Shown: in pieces, positions 25,174 through 37,047 of the stretch | How the letters are laid out: each line of letters opens with the position of its first letter | Position numbering within the stretch: position 1 is the first letter of the stretch | DNA from: Impatiens glandulifera | Lineage: Eukaryota > Streptophyta > Magnoliopsida > Ericales > Balsaminaceae | DNA length: 64,000 nt | Direction: 5' to 3' | Assembly (NCBI RefSeq): GCF_907164915.1 | Contig: NC_061862.1 | Location: 123,841,533 to 123,905,532, forward strand | The notes under the pieces: model-generated | Database searches by the model: none | Told to the model about the DNA's origin: nothing | Seen by the model: the letters and a program-made list of their open reading frames with translations, nothing else | Position numbers and translations under genes: made by a program

Positions 25174-25836
25174 ATATATATAATTTTAAAAGATTTACCT
25201 TAAACTACAACCCATCCCAACCCACTAGAGGTAACCCTTTCGTTGTTCAGGGTGTTTAAGCCCATTCTTGCACCCTTAGAATCCGTCACTACTTGCAACT
25301 AAACTTGCCACTTAAAAATATATATAATTCTATCCTTACCAATCAGGCTTTAGATTGATTTGAAAATTTGATCTAAAGTAGACTACCCAAACAAATCTTA
25401 TCAAAATTAATCAGAAGTAATTTTTTTAATTAATTCAAACATAATTTGAGAATAAAACAAAATTAAAGTTAAACTTGAACTTAATATTATTTTTATTTTT
25501 AATTTAAGGATTAAAGTTAGTATAAAAAAAATAGAGCTGACATGTTTTCGCATTGGTTGGTGGAGCTTCCATTCCTGAAGGAAGATAGTCAGGCTGGAGT
25601 TAGGCAGAGTTTCATTTGATTTGGGATTATTTGAAAAGAATTCTTTTTTTTTTTTAAATTTAAAATTTATTTGTGTCATACAAATTTATTATTAGAAATT
25701 ATTGGAGTTAAATTATTATTTACTTTTGTATTTATTATTTAAATTTGATAAAAAATAAAAATTTAATTTTGTTATTAATAATTAAATAAGAACCCAAAAT
25801 TTTAAACAAGATCTAAGTAAAAATCCTTCTTTTAAC
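25174..25836. other. AT-rich spacer
   Basis: Gene-free AT-rich DNA. The last nine bases before 25,837 (TCTTTTAAC) form the left target-site duplication of the next element. Confidence 0.5.
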
Positions 25837-26289
25837 GGGAAATTTGACCACATGACCCTAAAAAAGGCTTTAAATGTGCTGGTGACCAGCGCATAATTTT
25901 AATTGCGCTGGTGACCATTTTATATTTTTTTGACGAAAATATCCCTTCGCGTAACGCGACGGAGAGAATCGTCACGCGAAATGAAAAGTTCTTTACATAA
26001 ATACTCAATTTTTTTATTTCGTTATTTTCTTTGCTCTCTCTTCTCTCTACTCCGCGTTCTCTCCCTCGCGACGACGACGATGACGGAACCCTAAACGAAC
26101 ACATCATACAGATCGACGACGAAAACTCGTTCTAATATCATGTGATTAGATCAATTTATGTTCTTATTTCCATTATTTTCATCCTCAAACTCTAAACCAT
26201 GAGGTTGTTCTTATTGTTCATCTTGTCAATGATGATATTTGTAGATGATGCTCTGAATCGTTTCCGTTTCAGGGAAGATTTATGTGATT

Positions 26290-26400
26290 CTCGCGAAGGG
26301 TCGTCCCTTCTCGCGATGGGCTATCCCTTGTAGCGAAGGGCCATCCCTTTTAGCGAAGGGTCATCCCTTCTAGCGATGGGTCATCCCTTTCTTGAAGAAG
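26290..26400. repeat. About 20-bp palindromic repeats in the left arm
   Basis: Five or so units of GCGAAGGGTCATCCCTTCTA and variants (GCGATGGGCTATCCCTTGTA). Each unit is partly self-complementary (AAGGG...CCCTT). Confidence 0.85.
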
Positions 26401-27190
26401 GGAATGACTTGATTGGGGGATTTCCTTTTTCCGTTCTTCTTTGTCTTACACATTTTTTTGTTGTGGCTGCACTTGTGTATTTTTCTATAAGAATATGAAT
26501 GTAATTTGGGATTGAATAAGTAATTGCCCATTTCATGTTTCAATTTCTGTAGTGATTGAATAAGTAATTGTCGATTGTTATTTGTTAGTAAGAATATAAT
26601 GTGCTTTCTCTCTTTTGGACATTTTGATTTCTTTTATCGGATAAAAATTTCATGTAGTGTACAAATTTGTTTTATGAAGTGGTTTAGAACTTAATTTGAT
26701 TGCATAAATTGAACAAATTAACTTCAGATTGATCCAAGTCAGTCATATCAATGTAAATAATTGTACAATCTTATTGAACATTTGACTTACTTTGTTTAGA
26801 GAATACAGTGTATGAAAAATAGTCTATTGTGCATCTGATGATCATTGATGACATTAAAATTTATCGTCTTGTAGAAGAAAAGAAAGCGACGAAGCGTGCG
26901 CGATCATTGCTTTTTGTCTTTAATTAAACAAACATAGAAATGTGCAGAACATCCTTAAAATAGACATGATAAACAAACAATGCTAATTATACAAAAGAAA
27001 TAACACACCAATTTACAAGCAAAACTGAAGGCAAATAAATACTTGGTTAGTCTTTTGGCAAAAATAAGATGAGATTTGCAAACAAGAAACGCAAACAATG
27101 TCAGTGTCATCGCCTTCTTCTTGTAGCATCAAATATGACGCACCCTAACCTACTAATTTGACAACCTCCCTTCAATAATTTAATGGATTT
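26401..27190. other. Central unique part of the MULE-like element
   Basis: No gene is recognised. ATTGAATAAGTAATTG occurs twice (26,511 and 26,556). The region shows no transposase or captured exon that I can identify. Confidence 0.5.
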
Positions 27191-27254
27191 CAACTTCGCT
27201 AAAAGGGATGGCCCATCGCTACAAGGGATGACCCTTCGCTACAAGAGATGGCCC
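27190..27254. repeat. Right-arm palindromic repeats, part cut off by the copia
   Basis: Three units of CGCTACAAGGGATGGCC type end at GGCCC (27,250-27,254), which is repeated at 31,797-31,801 beyond the copia. The array resumes at 31,802, so the two pieces were once continuous. Confidence 0.85.
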
Positions 27255-27739
27255 TAATAAATATAATATATTTAATATATTGGAGATCACAGTAAATAAT
27301 ATATAATCAATTAGTGGATCTCAATATAATATATAATCAATTCAATATATTGAGATTCCTAAATGAGTGGATCTTAATATGATAATTTTGTATATATATT
27401 TTATATCTTTGGAATGAGAAAGACAATGTATTGTATGGTATCAGAGCTTAGGGTTTTTCTTTTTTTCCGTTGCGCCCTAGCCTAACGGTTCATTTACTCT
27501 TGTACGTTCATCTTCTTTTCAATCACTTTTCTTTTCCGATGAAGAGTAACAAACAAGGATTTCACTTGGCCCTTATCGTTTCCAACATCAAGAATCATGT
27601 CTCTATTGTTCTTGAGTTGGAAAACGTTCAATACATGACATGGGCATAGTTGTTCAAGATCCATGATCGTTCTCATCGGGTCCGTCATCACATCATCTCG
27701 CTGGTCCCTGTTCTACCACCGCCATCGAAGGATGAAGAG

Positions 27740-28600
27740 AAAGATATGTGGCTAACTCTCGATGCCACTCTCCTTTAGTGGATCTATGCAACAATCTCAC
27801 AGGATCTTCTTCACACGATCTTGGAACCAGACTCTACAGCCGAGCAAGCCTGGACACGGTTACGTGGGATTTTTCAAGATAACCGTCATTCTCGTGTGGT
27901 TTCCCTCAAGCAAGAGTTTTCCACCACTATCATGGAAGATTTTCCTAAGGTCTCTGCTTATTGTCAACGTCTCAAAGTCCTGGGCGATCAGTTGAAGCGC
28001 GTCGGTAGCCCGGTTTCAAACGACCGCCTTGTATTGCAGTTGGTCGCGGGCCTTGCGGAGGCATACAACGGGGTGGCAACGTTACTGCGACAGAGTGATC
28101 CTTTGCCTCAGTTCTACCAAGCACGCTCCATGTTGATTTTGGAGGAATCTAGCTTGGCGAAACGGGTGGCCTTTGGTTCATCACCAATGTCGGGTGTAGC
28201 TCTTGTCTCTGACACGTCTAGGATGAATGAGTCACAATGTATGTCATCGGGTGGATCTCGGAAGAAACCAAAGAAGAAGGGCTCTCATAATGGGGTCGAT
28301 CAGGGCAGTCCCAGTACCAATTCTAAACTCAGCCTCCTTCTCCCTGGCCGCAACAATGGGCTGGTCATTCAGGTCCACCATCATTGCCTTGGCAGTGGCC
28401 ATGAGTTTCTCCCCCATCCCCGTATCCAACTGCTCAATGGAATAGACCTCCTTCCAGTTCTCGTCCGCCGACACCACAACAACAGTCGGGTCTCCGTACC
28501 CCGCGTCCATAAGCATACATGGCTCAGTCTCCACCAACTCCGATGGATATTGAAGCGGCCATGTACACCACATGACATCTCAACAAGGTACTCTCTCGTC
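27740..28600 (+). pseudogene. Copia gag region
   Basis: The frame from 27,821 reads [14 protein letters not shown], then SYCQRLK-type [14 protein letters not shown] and [18 protein letters not shown], the pattern of plant copia gag (UBN2/retrotran_gag) capsid proteins. A Pro/Gln-poor, frameshifted stretch replaces the expected CCHC knuckle. Frame is lost near 27,820 and again near 28,560. The product would pack element RNA in cytoplasmic particles. Confidence 0.8.
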
Positions 28601-29480
28601 TTATTTCAATTCAGGCATTAAACATGATATTCTTGTAGTTAATGGTAATACGATTCCAGTTTTGGGTATTGGGCATACCACTATTTATTCTTCGAATCCT
28701 AAACTTACCTTGAATAATGTTCTACATTCTCCTGCTCTTGTTAAAAATCTAGTTTATGTTCGTAAATTCACTACGGATAATTCTGTGTCGATTGAGTTTG
28801 ATCCTTTTGGGTTTTTTGTTAAGGATTTTCGGACGGGGACGCGTCTAATGAGATGTGACAGTCGGGGAGACAAGTGTCGTCTTCTGTTTTTACTACTTTG
28901 TTGCCATCTTTGTGGAATAATCGCCTAGGTCATCCTGGAAACTCTAATTTTGAATCTCTTAGATTAAATAAATTAATTCATTGAATAAACAACGTGTTTC
29001 TCATATTTGTCCTTCGTGTTCATTGGGAAAACATGTTCGTTTACCGTTTAAGGCTTCTACTTCGACTTATTTATTACCGTTTGACATTATTCATAGTGAT
29101 GTATGGATGTCTCCTGTGTTAAGTTCTATGGGCCATAAATATTATGTTTTGTTTCTTGATGATTTTTCGTCTTTTTTGTGGACTTTCCCTTTATCTCATA
29201 AACCCAAGTGTTTAGTGCTTTCTTACAATTTCGGACACTTGTCAAAACCCAATTTGAGAGAGATATAAAATCTTTTCAATGTGATAATGGGAGGGAATTT
29301 GATAATCATTCGTTTAGGGAATTTGCGTCCACGCATGGGATGAATTTTTGCTTCTCATGTCCTCACACTTCGTCTTAGAACGGAAAAGCTGAGAGATAGT
29401 TTCGTACTATCAATAATATGATTCGTACGTTACTCACTCATGCCAAGATACCGACCTCATTTTGACATCATGCTCTTGAA
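28572..29480 (+). pseudogene. Copia protease remnant and integrase
   Basis: The stretch with LGIGHTTIYSS and LNNVLHSP is the end of the protease/pre-integrase linker; the protease active site itself is not visible in frame. Next come NRLGHPG, then CPSCSLGKHVRLPF (pre-integrase zinc site) and FDIIHSDVWMSPV with LDDFSSFLW (integrase core). Several stops and frame shifts (near 28,925, 28,982, 29,268 and 29,380) disrupt it. Confidence 0.82.
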
Positions 29481-30998
29481 ATGGCCACATACCTCCAAAA
29501 TATTCTTTCGCGTAAACACATGACATACGTTACTTCGTTACAACGTTTATACCGCAAAGATCCAACATATGACCATTTACGCGTGTTTGGGTGTTTGTGT
29601 TATCCTTTATTTCCATCCACGACGATTCATAAACTTCTTCCACGTTCTACCCCATGTGTCTTTCTTGGATACCCATCAAATCACCGAGGCTATAAGTGTT
29701 TTGACATATCAACTGATAAAATCATTATTTGTCGCCACGTCATCTTTGATAAGTCTCGTTTTCCTTTTTTTGAAATTCAGTCACCTCCACTCTCGTATGA
29801 TTTTCTCGAGGATCCTCCATTACCATATGTGATTCATCATCAGTCTAAATTTTCATCTCCACCTCCTCCGCCTCCCTCTCCACCTCCACCTCCACCTCCA
29901 CCTCCACCTCCACCTCCACCTCCACCTCCACCTCCACCTCCACCTCCACCTCCACCTCCCATTAATCCTCCCTCTTCTCTTCGATCGGTCACTCGAAGTC
30001 AATGGGGGGTGTTTCAGCCCAAACATATTCTCAACCTTTTTTCTGCTGAGTCTAAATCTCATTTACCTCGTAACCCTATAGCTGCTTTACATGATCCGAA
30101 TTGGAAGTTAGTCATGCATAAAGAGTTTAATGCTTTAATTTATAATAAGACATGGGAGTTGGTTCCCCGTCCAAGTGATGTTAATTTTATTCGTTCTTTA
30201 TGGGTCTTTACTCATAAAGACCGTGTTGATGGTTCTTTTGAGAGGCATAAAGCCCGTCTTGTAGGTGATGGAAAAACTCAACAGGTTGGCATTGATTGTG
30301 GAAAGACTTTCAGTCCTGTTGTCAAACCGACCACTATTTGGTTAGTCCTCAGTCTTGCCCTATCGAAGAAATGGTCAATTCACCAACTTGATGTAAAGAA
30401 TGATTTTCTCCATGGTACTCTTGATGATGTTGTATACATGAATCAACCTATTGGGTTCAGAGATTCCTCATTTCCTCATCATGTTTGTCGTTTGAAGAAA
30501 TCATTGTATGGGTTGAAACAGGCTCCTCGAGTTTGGAACAAACGCTTTACGGATTTTGTGTCCACACTTAGTTTTTCTCGGACTATTTTAGATCACTCAT
30601 TGTTTGTGTTTTGTCAAGGTGAGCACATGGCATACTTGTTATTGTATGTTGATGATATAATATTGACGGCATCATCTGACTCTCTCCGCCTATTCTTCAT
30701 CTCTAGCTTGAGTGCAGAATTTTCTATGAAAGATTTGGATCCCTTGCATTATTCTTTGGGCATTTCTGTAAGATCTCATGCAAATGGTATGTTCCTCTCT
30801 CAACGAAAGTATGCGTCTGAGATTATAGACCGTGTAGGTATGTCATCTTGTAAGCCATCAACTACACCGGTTGATACCACACCGAAACTTGGGGCTTTAA
30901 TATCTTCTTCTGTGTCAGATTCTTCTTTGTACCATAGCCTAACTGGTGCTCTACAATATTTGACGTTTTCTCGTCCTAATATCACGTATGCGGTATAG
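29481..30998 (+). pseudogene. Copia integrase C-terminus, proline linker and reverse transcriptase
   Basis: A 505-codon open frame. RVFGCLCYPLFPS through VFLGYPSNHRGYKC is the usual integrase C-terminal motif. Then comes an expanded proline tract (about 29,855-29,961), and then the reverse transcriptase with WVFTHK, ARLVGDG, FSPVVKPTTI, LDVKNDFLHG, LYGLKQAPR and the catalytic YVDD (LLYVDDIILTAS, near 30,645). It is the longest undamaged segment of the element but lacks an intact upstream polyprotein. Confidence 0.88.
29855..29962 (+). repeat. (CCACCT)n microsatellite encoding polyproline inside pol
   Basis: About 15 CCACCT units in frame give roughly 30 consecutive prolines. They lie between integrase and reverse transcriptase, a variable linker in copia polyproteins. 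The reading frame is kept through the expansion. Confidence 0.95.
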
Positions 30999-31013
30999 TA
31001 GATTTGTCTCTTT

Positions 31014-31560
31014 ATGCATGATCCCCGAGAGGTACACATGGAGGCTCTAAAGAGAATTATTCGGTATATTCAAGGAACTCTTGATTTTGGCCTTCCTTTG
31101 TCTCCATCCTCTATTACATCCCTATTGGCTTACACTGATGCTGACTGGGATGGGTGTCCGGATGCACGTCGTTCGACATTCGGCTACTGTGTTTTCTTAG
31201 GAGATAATCTAATCTCTTGGTCGGCTAAGTGCCAAACCACTTTGTCCCGTTCTAGTACTGAGGCTGAGTACCGAGCGGTTGCGAATGTGGTTTCAGAAAC
31301 TTGTTGGCTACGAAATTTACTCCTAGAACTTCATTGCTCGGTTTCCACCGCTACTCTTATTTACTGTGACAATATGAGTACGATCTACGTCTCTAGTAAT
31401 CCCGTTCAGCACCAACGGACCAAGCACATTGAGATGGACATTCACTTTGTTCGTGAGAAGGTCTCTCGCGGTTAGGTTTGAGTTCTTCATGTCCCATCTC
31501 GTTTTCAACTTGCGGATATCTTCACGAAGGGGCTTTCGAGAGTTCTTTTTGAAGATTTTC
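31014..31560 (+). pseudogene. Copia RNase H region
   Basis: Reads RYIQGTLDFGL, then YTDADWDGCPDARRST (RNase H Asp), ISWSAKCQTTLSRSSTEAEYRA (Glu) and IYCDNMSTIYVSSNPVQHQRTKHIE. It is cut from the reverse transcriptase frame by a stop near 30,998 and ends at a TAG near 31,473. Confidence 0.88.
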
Positions 31561-31801
31561 AATCCAATCTCAACATACATCGCCCACCTATTTCGATTGC
31601 TGGGGTGTAATAAATGTAATATATTTAATATATTAGAGATCACAATAAATAATATATAATCAATTAGTGGATCTCAATCTAATATATAATCATTTCAATA
31701 TATTGAGATTCCTAAATGTGTGGATCTTAATATGATAATTTTGTATATATTTTTTATATCTTTGGAATGAGAAAGACAACGTATTGTATTCTTTCAGGCC
31801 C

Positions 31802-31945
31802 ATCGCTACAAGGGATGGCCCTTTGCTATAAGGGATGACCCATCGCTACAAGGGATAGACCATCGCTACAAGGGATGGCCCATCGCTACAAGGGATAGCC
31901 CATCCCTATAAGAGATGTTTCATCACGAGAAGGGACGACCCTTCA
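31802..31945. repeat. CATCGCTACAAGGGATGGCC repeats in the right arm
   Basis: About seven 20-bp units. They continue the array left of the copia and are the inverted counterpart of the left-arm array. Confidence 0.88.
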
Positions 31946-32789
31946 CGAAAATCACATGAATCTTCTCTGAAATAGAACCGATTCAGAGCATCATCTGCAA
32001 ATACCATCATCGACCAGATAAATAACCAATATGAACAAGATGAACATCCAATATGAAAAATAAGATGAACAATAAGAACAACCTCATGGTTTAGGGTTTG
32101 AAGATGAATATAATAGAAATAAGAACAAAAATTGATCCAATCACATGATATTAGAACGGATTTTCGTCGTCGATCTGTATGATGTGTTCGTTTAGGGTTC
32201 TACTACCGTCGCGAGAGAGAGAGAACGCAGAATAGAAAGAGAAGAGAGAAAGGAAAATAACGAAATAAAAAAATTTGTGTATTTATATAAAAAAAACATT
32301 TCCCTTCGCGTGACGATCCTCCCCAACGCGTTCTGCGAAAAATATTTTTGTCAAAAAAAATATAAAGTGGTCACCAGCGCAATTAAAATTATGCGCTGGT
32401 CACTAGCGCATTTAAAGCTTTTTTTAGGGTCATCTGGTCAAATTTCCCTCTTTAACTAGATTTACTAATGACGGTAAGATTGCACTAAAGTTTTATATTA
32501 AAAAATTAATTTAAAAAAATATTTTTTTATAGTTTAAAAAGTATTAATATATAATAATAAATTATTATTTTTAAATAAAAATATTTTATTTTTTTGTTTA
32601 ATAAATTGAATTATGTAACTGAGATATATAAAATGATGTTTAATTATATTAAAATTTCAAAATATATATATATATTTTACAAGGTTAACTTTTCATTAAA
32701 AGTAAACACAATATGCTATTAGTGAATTATAGATGAGAGAAAAGAGAAACAAAACAAAAGAACATAAAGAGAAGAATAAGACTAAATGC

Positions 32790-34021
32790 CAATAAGATCA
32801 AAAAATTATCAACCCGTACAAAATATCCTTTACGAATAAAAACAAACGCATGGAGCATAAGCCTTTAATTTTTTTAGTTCCAAAACTTTTTTCTTGGAAT
32901 GTTCTTCTATTCATTTCTTTCCAAATTGTCCACCACATTATAAGAGTTATAGGCTTCCAATCATCACTGCTGTTATTTTTTTCCCCCACCTTATCTATTT
33001 TTCCCAGAAGTCAGTGATGTTAAGCGGCACCTCCCACTGAAAACTGAGAATGATTTGCAGAAGGACACGCATATCTCTAGCAAGGTCACACTAGAGAAGA
33101 ATGTGATCGATAGTTTTCTCGTTCTTCTTACAGAAACAACACATAATAGCCATATGTATCCCTTTTTTAAGTTTGATGGTAGTTAAAACTCTCCCATGAA
33201 TTGCTTCCCACACAAAAATTGAAATACTAGAAGGGATTTTGGATTTCCATACTTTCTTACAATGGAACCGAGTTAGCGCCCCTTGGATGGTCGCATGCAC
33301 TAGTCTTAAAATCCGGAGAACGAATCAAAATAAAACTATCATCAGACTTTGATTGAATTGTAACTTTCATAAGGGTCTCCACTAAGTTGGCAAGTCCATC
33401 ATCTTCAGTGAGCGAAAGACAATGATGTGATGTGATTCTCCATTCAGTGAAGCTAGAAGTTAGTCTATAGAAGGCAATCACTCATGCCTTTTTTTAGAGA
33501 TATCATATAAGTCACGAAAGGATTCAACCAATTTCCACCTAGGATTATGCCACATGTCATTCCAGAAATCAATTTTCTTTCCATTACCCACTAATAAGGA
33601 GAGGGTAAAAGGTCTTCCACGTCCTTGTAACGTGCCCCCATATGCTACTACTCTTATGAGATCTCCCTGAAAGAGTCATCCATTCATTATCACGAAGTTC
33701 ATACTTGGCAATGACAACATTCATCTAAACACTATCATTCTTATTTTTAAATCTCCGCCACCATTTGCAAAGGAGAGATTGTTAAAAAGAGAGATGTCTT
33801 TATTCCAAGACCACCTTTAGAGATGCTAAGATTTGTAATGTCTCACCAGACCAGATGAGTGACCCTTGTAGAGTTAGTGTTGCCCCAAAGAAAGTTTCTC
33901 ATGATGGATTCAATTTTTTTGTCATAGAGACTAGATGGGGAAGATGGACATAATAAAAGTGGATATTGTGGCAAGAGAATTCTTCACGAGGACAATTTTG
34001 CCGCCCTTGGAGAGAAGTTTG
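32790..34021 (-). pseudogene. LINE 1 C-terminal part with zf-RVT
   Basis: From the right: KLLSKGGKIVLVKNS, then MRNFLWG, KGGLGIK. Next is the reverse-transcriptase zinc-binding domain: KVWKSKIPSSISIFVWEA, with CCFCKKNEKTIDHILL (Cys/His site, near 33,100-33,140) and MWWTIWKEMNRRTF near 32,930. Frames shift several times. Confidence 0.8.
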
Positions 34022-34557
34022 TGTTAAGAATGGATTTACAATATTACAAATATGGTATATTCATGTTACACAATCTTAGTGCAAGGAAATGATATATTCA
34101 ACAAAAGGAAACTATATCTTTGGTGTATAATCTTGATATTAGGAAATAAGATTGTCACAAAAGGAAATTAGATCTTTTGTTATGGAAATACAATTAGGAA
34201 ATATGGTAAGAATATTTTAGAAACTCTTTGAAAGTTGGAAAACATATTAACCTAATTGAGGCTTATTTAAAGGTAAAGTTAGACACTTTGGAAAGCTAGC
34301 TCTTTACCTTCAGAGCATCGTTTCTTTATGAGTTGTGTGTGAGATTTTATTATGATAGAATCATTGTAATACTCTTATAGCAATCTTGATAATAAAGTTG
34401 AGATCCTCTCGTGCTTCGAAAATGGATGTAGGCATGTTTTGGTCAAACCACTATATATCTTGTCTTTGCGTTCTTTTGTTGCTTTCTTTCGTTTTCATAA
34501 TTGTTCAATGTTATTATTCTTGAATTAAGGGATACTTCATCTCCTGATATCCCAACA

Positions 34558-36833
34558 AGTGGTATCAGAGCGAGGCTGTTCGAGAGGAGAGGAAGCTGAA
34601 GAGCTTGGATGATCCTTCAAAAGTTCTTTACAAGTTTTTGGGAGGTTCTTGAATTTGAGTTGGAAGATATACTAGCTACTTAATGTCTAAGGAATAAACC
34701 AAGAGGTATATTGTAGACAAGAAGACAATGGAAAAGGTATATTTACAAGAGCTAAAAAACATCATGAGAAAGAAGGCAAAATAGTAAGTGTTCTAAGTCT
34801 ATGTTGAAGAATAAAGAATAGGTGAAGTGTTTTTGGTGTTAAGATGAAGGACACTTCAGAAAAGACTACCCAAAAACTAAAGAAGCATGATATAAAATGT
34901 TATATTTAGAAGGCAATAAATGGATCATTGTTGGTGAGCAAGTTATTATCTCTGAGGTCACTCAAATATACATCAAGATTCTGACATCTAAGGTTTGACC
35001 TCAATGACTTGCAAAAATTGGGTAAAAAAGGAGTTCTTGGTGCGAGAACTTTAACTCATGATAATGCAAGGGAAGATGGATCTAAAGGAAAATAAATTTG
35101 TTTTTATTAGATTTCCAAATAATGTCAAAGAGTATAGAGCTGGAAGAAGGTTGAGAAAATATTATGCTAAGTCAAAATGTGAAGTTTGACAAAGCAAGAT
35201 CACACACAATGAAGACACAGTAGTGATTCAAGAAGAATCACAACTCGAGGTGGAAATATGTCATCAATAAGGCGCACTACCAAGGGAGAATTGTCATGGG
35301 ACCATTACAATTTATTCTAATGTTGAGGAGGAGGATGCCCTTGTTGAAGATGTATCATTGTCCATGGATGAAGTAAATAATGGTACACAACAAATCTTAT
35401 CAAAAAGGCATATTGATAACAATATTGTTGACATGTTGACATGAAAATCCTTTTGGTCAAATTGTAAGATTACATTGAGTTGGTGGGTGATTAAAGATTG
35501 GCATATTGCTAGTTAACACACAATATGAATGAAAGACTAAGAAAAAGAAGACTGATGGAAGACACTTATAAATTTAGGTGGAGACGTCATAAAGCAACTA
35601 TCAAATGAACCAAGAAGAAATCTTTGTATTATATTTTAATGTGAGAAGATGAATAAGAACATGAGTGAGATTCTTAGTAATGTAAAAAGGAGATAAATAG
35701 GAGGCTCGGTTAATTCAAATGTGGTGATTTGGGTACTTCTTTTATTCTATCTCAATTGTCCATGATTTGAATCATAGTTAAAATTAATGAGATGATTTAT
35801 TAGTCATCTTATTGAGAAGAGGATTGAGACTTTTAATGAGATTTTTAGTCAAAAAAAAGGGGCTAGATGAGAGGTTCAGTCAATTCGAAGGCGAATGAGA
35901 TCATTGAATTGTCATCTGATGCGAGAAGATGAATGAGACCTTGAATGTGATTCTTATTCATGAAAATTGGGATATATGAGATGCTCAATCAATTCAAATG
36001 GAATAACATTCGTAATTTCTTTCGAAGAAACTATGAATCATGGTGAAAACAATTGAAGACAGTGAGAGAAGTATGCAATTCAAGTTGGTTGTGTGTGCAA
36101 AGTTCAAGGCAAGATGAATGTCAAATTGTTTTTCTAGATCTCGAGCTTTAATAAAGAGATGTCGTTGGATACATAATTATTTAGACGATGTAAATTTGTC
36201 TTGGGTCTTCTCGACTTTCGATGGATGTTTGTCTAAGGTGTCCTCAATTTTCGACAGATATCTGATTTTGAAAAGTAGACAATGGAAGTTCTTCTTGGGT
36301 CTTCTCGACTTAGATCAATATCTTATTTTAAGAAAGTAGACGATGAATGTTCATTTTGTGTGTCATTGATTTCGATGGATATCTGATTTTGAAGAGGTAG
36401 ACGATGAAAGTTTTCCTTGGGTCTTCTCGACTTTTTAATTGGTATCTCATTTTAGGAGAATGCGATGGATGTTTGTAATGGGTGTCCTTAGTTTTCGATA
36501 GATATCTAATTTTGAAAATGAAGAAGACAGAAAGAGGGAGGCGAATCAAGATGAAGGCAGGTGTTAGGAAAAAAATATATGTTGATGTTCATATGTATGT
36601 ACCATCTTTCAAGATGATGTTGTTCATATGTATGTACCATCTTTCATGATGAAGGAAGATATCCATATGTATCTTTCATGATAATATTGTTTTTGAGGAT
36701 TTAAGTAATTTATCAGATTGTAAGTTCTAGAGACAAGAACAAGACAAAGAGAGGAAGATGAATCAATACGAAGGCATGTGTTAGGAAGAAAATCTATTTT
36801 TCTTCAACTACTTTCTCTTCACTCTTTAGATAG
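34558..36833 (+). pseudogene. Degraded internal region of element A
   Basis: A zinc-knuckle relic near 34,819-34,885 reads VKCFW, then a stop, then DEGHFRKDYPKTKEA (copia CCHC pattern with one Cys lost). The rest shows no protease, integrase or reverse transcriptase, so A may always have been non-autonomous. A loosely tandem unit with GGGTCTTCTCGACTT recurs near 36,199, 36,294 and 36,417. The words ATGTATGTACCATCTTTCATGATG near 36,590-36,660 recur at 44,320. Confidence 0.6.
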
Positions 36834-37047
36834 TTAGGAGTTAGGATCGGTGTCAATTATAAAGAAGGGGGGGTGAATATAGTTGACAACTTAACACTTT
36901 TAATTCAATTTTAATCTTGTTAGAGATTAATATTTGTTTCTATTCTTCACAAAACTTCGCAAGCTTTTGAACGGAATCAAGTGCGGAAATGCTTGCTCAA
37001 TTTGAAGCGGTAGATAAACGATTGAATGATGCGGAAAGTAAATAACA

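Larger units (their letters stand above)
27255..31796 (+). mobile_element. Ty1/copia retrotransposon with short LTRs (about 180 bp)
   Basis: The direct repeats 27255-27435 and about 31607-31796 share TAATAAAT(A/G)TAATATATTTAA through GAGAAAGACAA(T/C)GTATTGTA. The primer site TGGTATCAGAGC begins right after the 5' copy at 27,436. The right copy adds TG at its start and TTCTTTCA at its end, which the left copy lacks. A 5-bp duplication GGCCC flanks the whole. Internal order gag, protease, integrase, reverse transcriptase, RNase H is copia-type. Stops and frameshifts show that it is inactive. Confidence 0.92.
25837..32448. mobile_element. Non-autonomous MULE-like element with long TIRs, split by a copia insertion
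   Basis: The left end GGGAAATTTGACCACATGACCC matches the reverse complement of the right end (GGGAAATTTGACCAGATGACCC). Similarity continues inward about 0.6 kb: both arms share GGTGACCAGCGC, the pyrimidine-rich leader, a GATCGACGACGAAAA-type block and the CATCCCTT repeats. The flanks read TCTTTTAAC (25,828-25,836) and TCTTTAAC (32,449-32,456), a 9-bp duplication with one T lost, as expected for Mutator elements. Without the inner copia it would be about 2.1 kb and has no transposase. Confidence 0.85.

Noticed and set aside
28244..28578. Minus-strand frames within the copia gag region
   Set aside because: Shadows of the plus-strand copia coding sequence.
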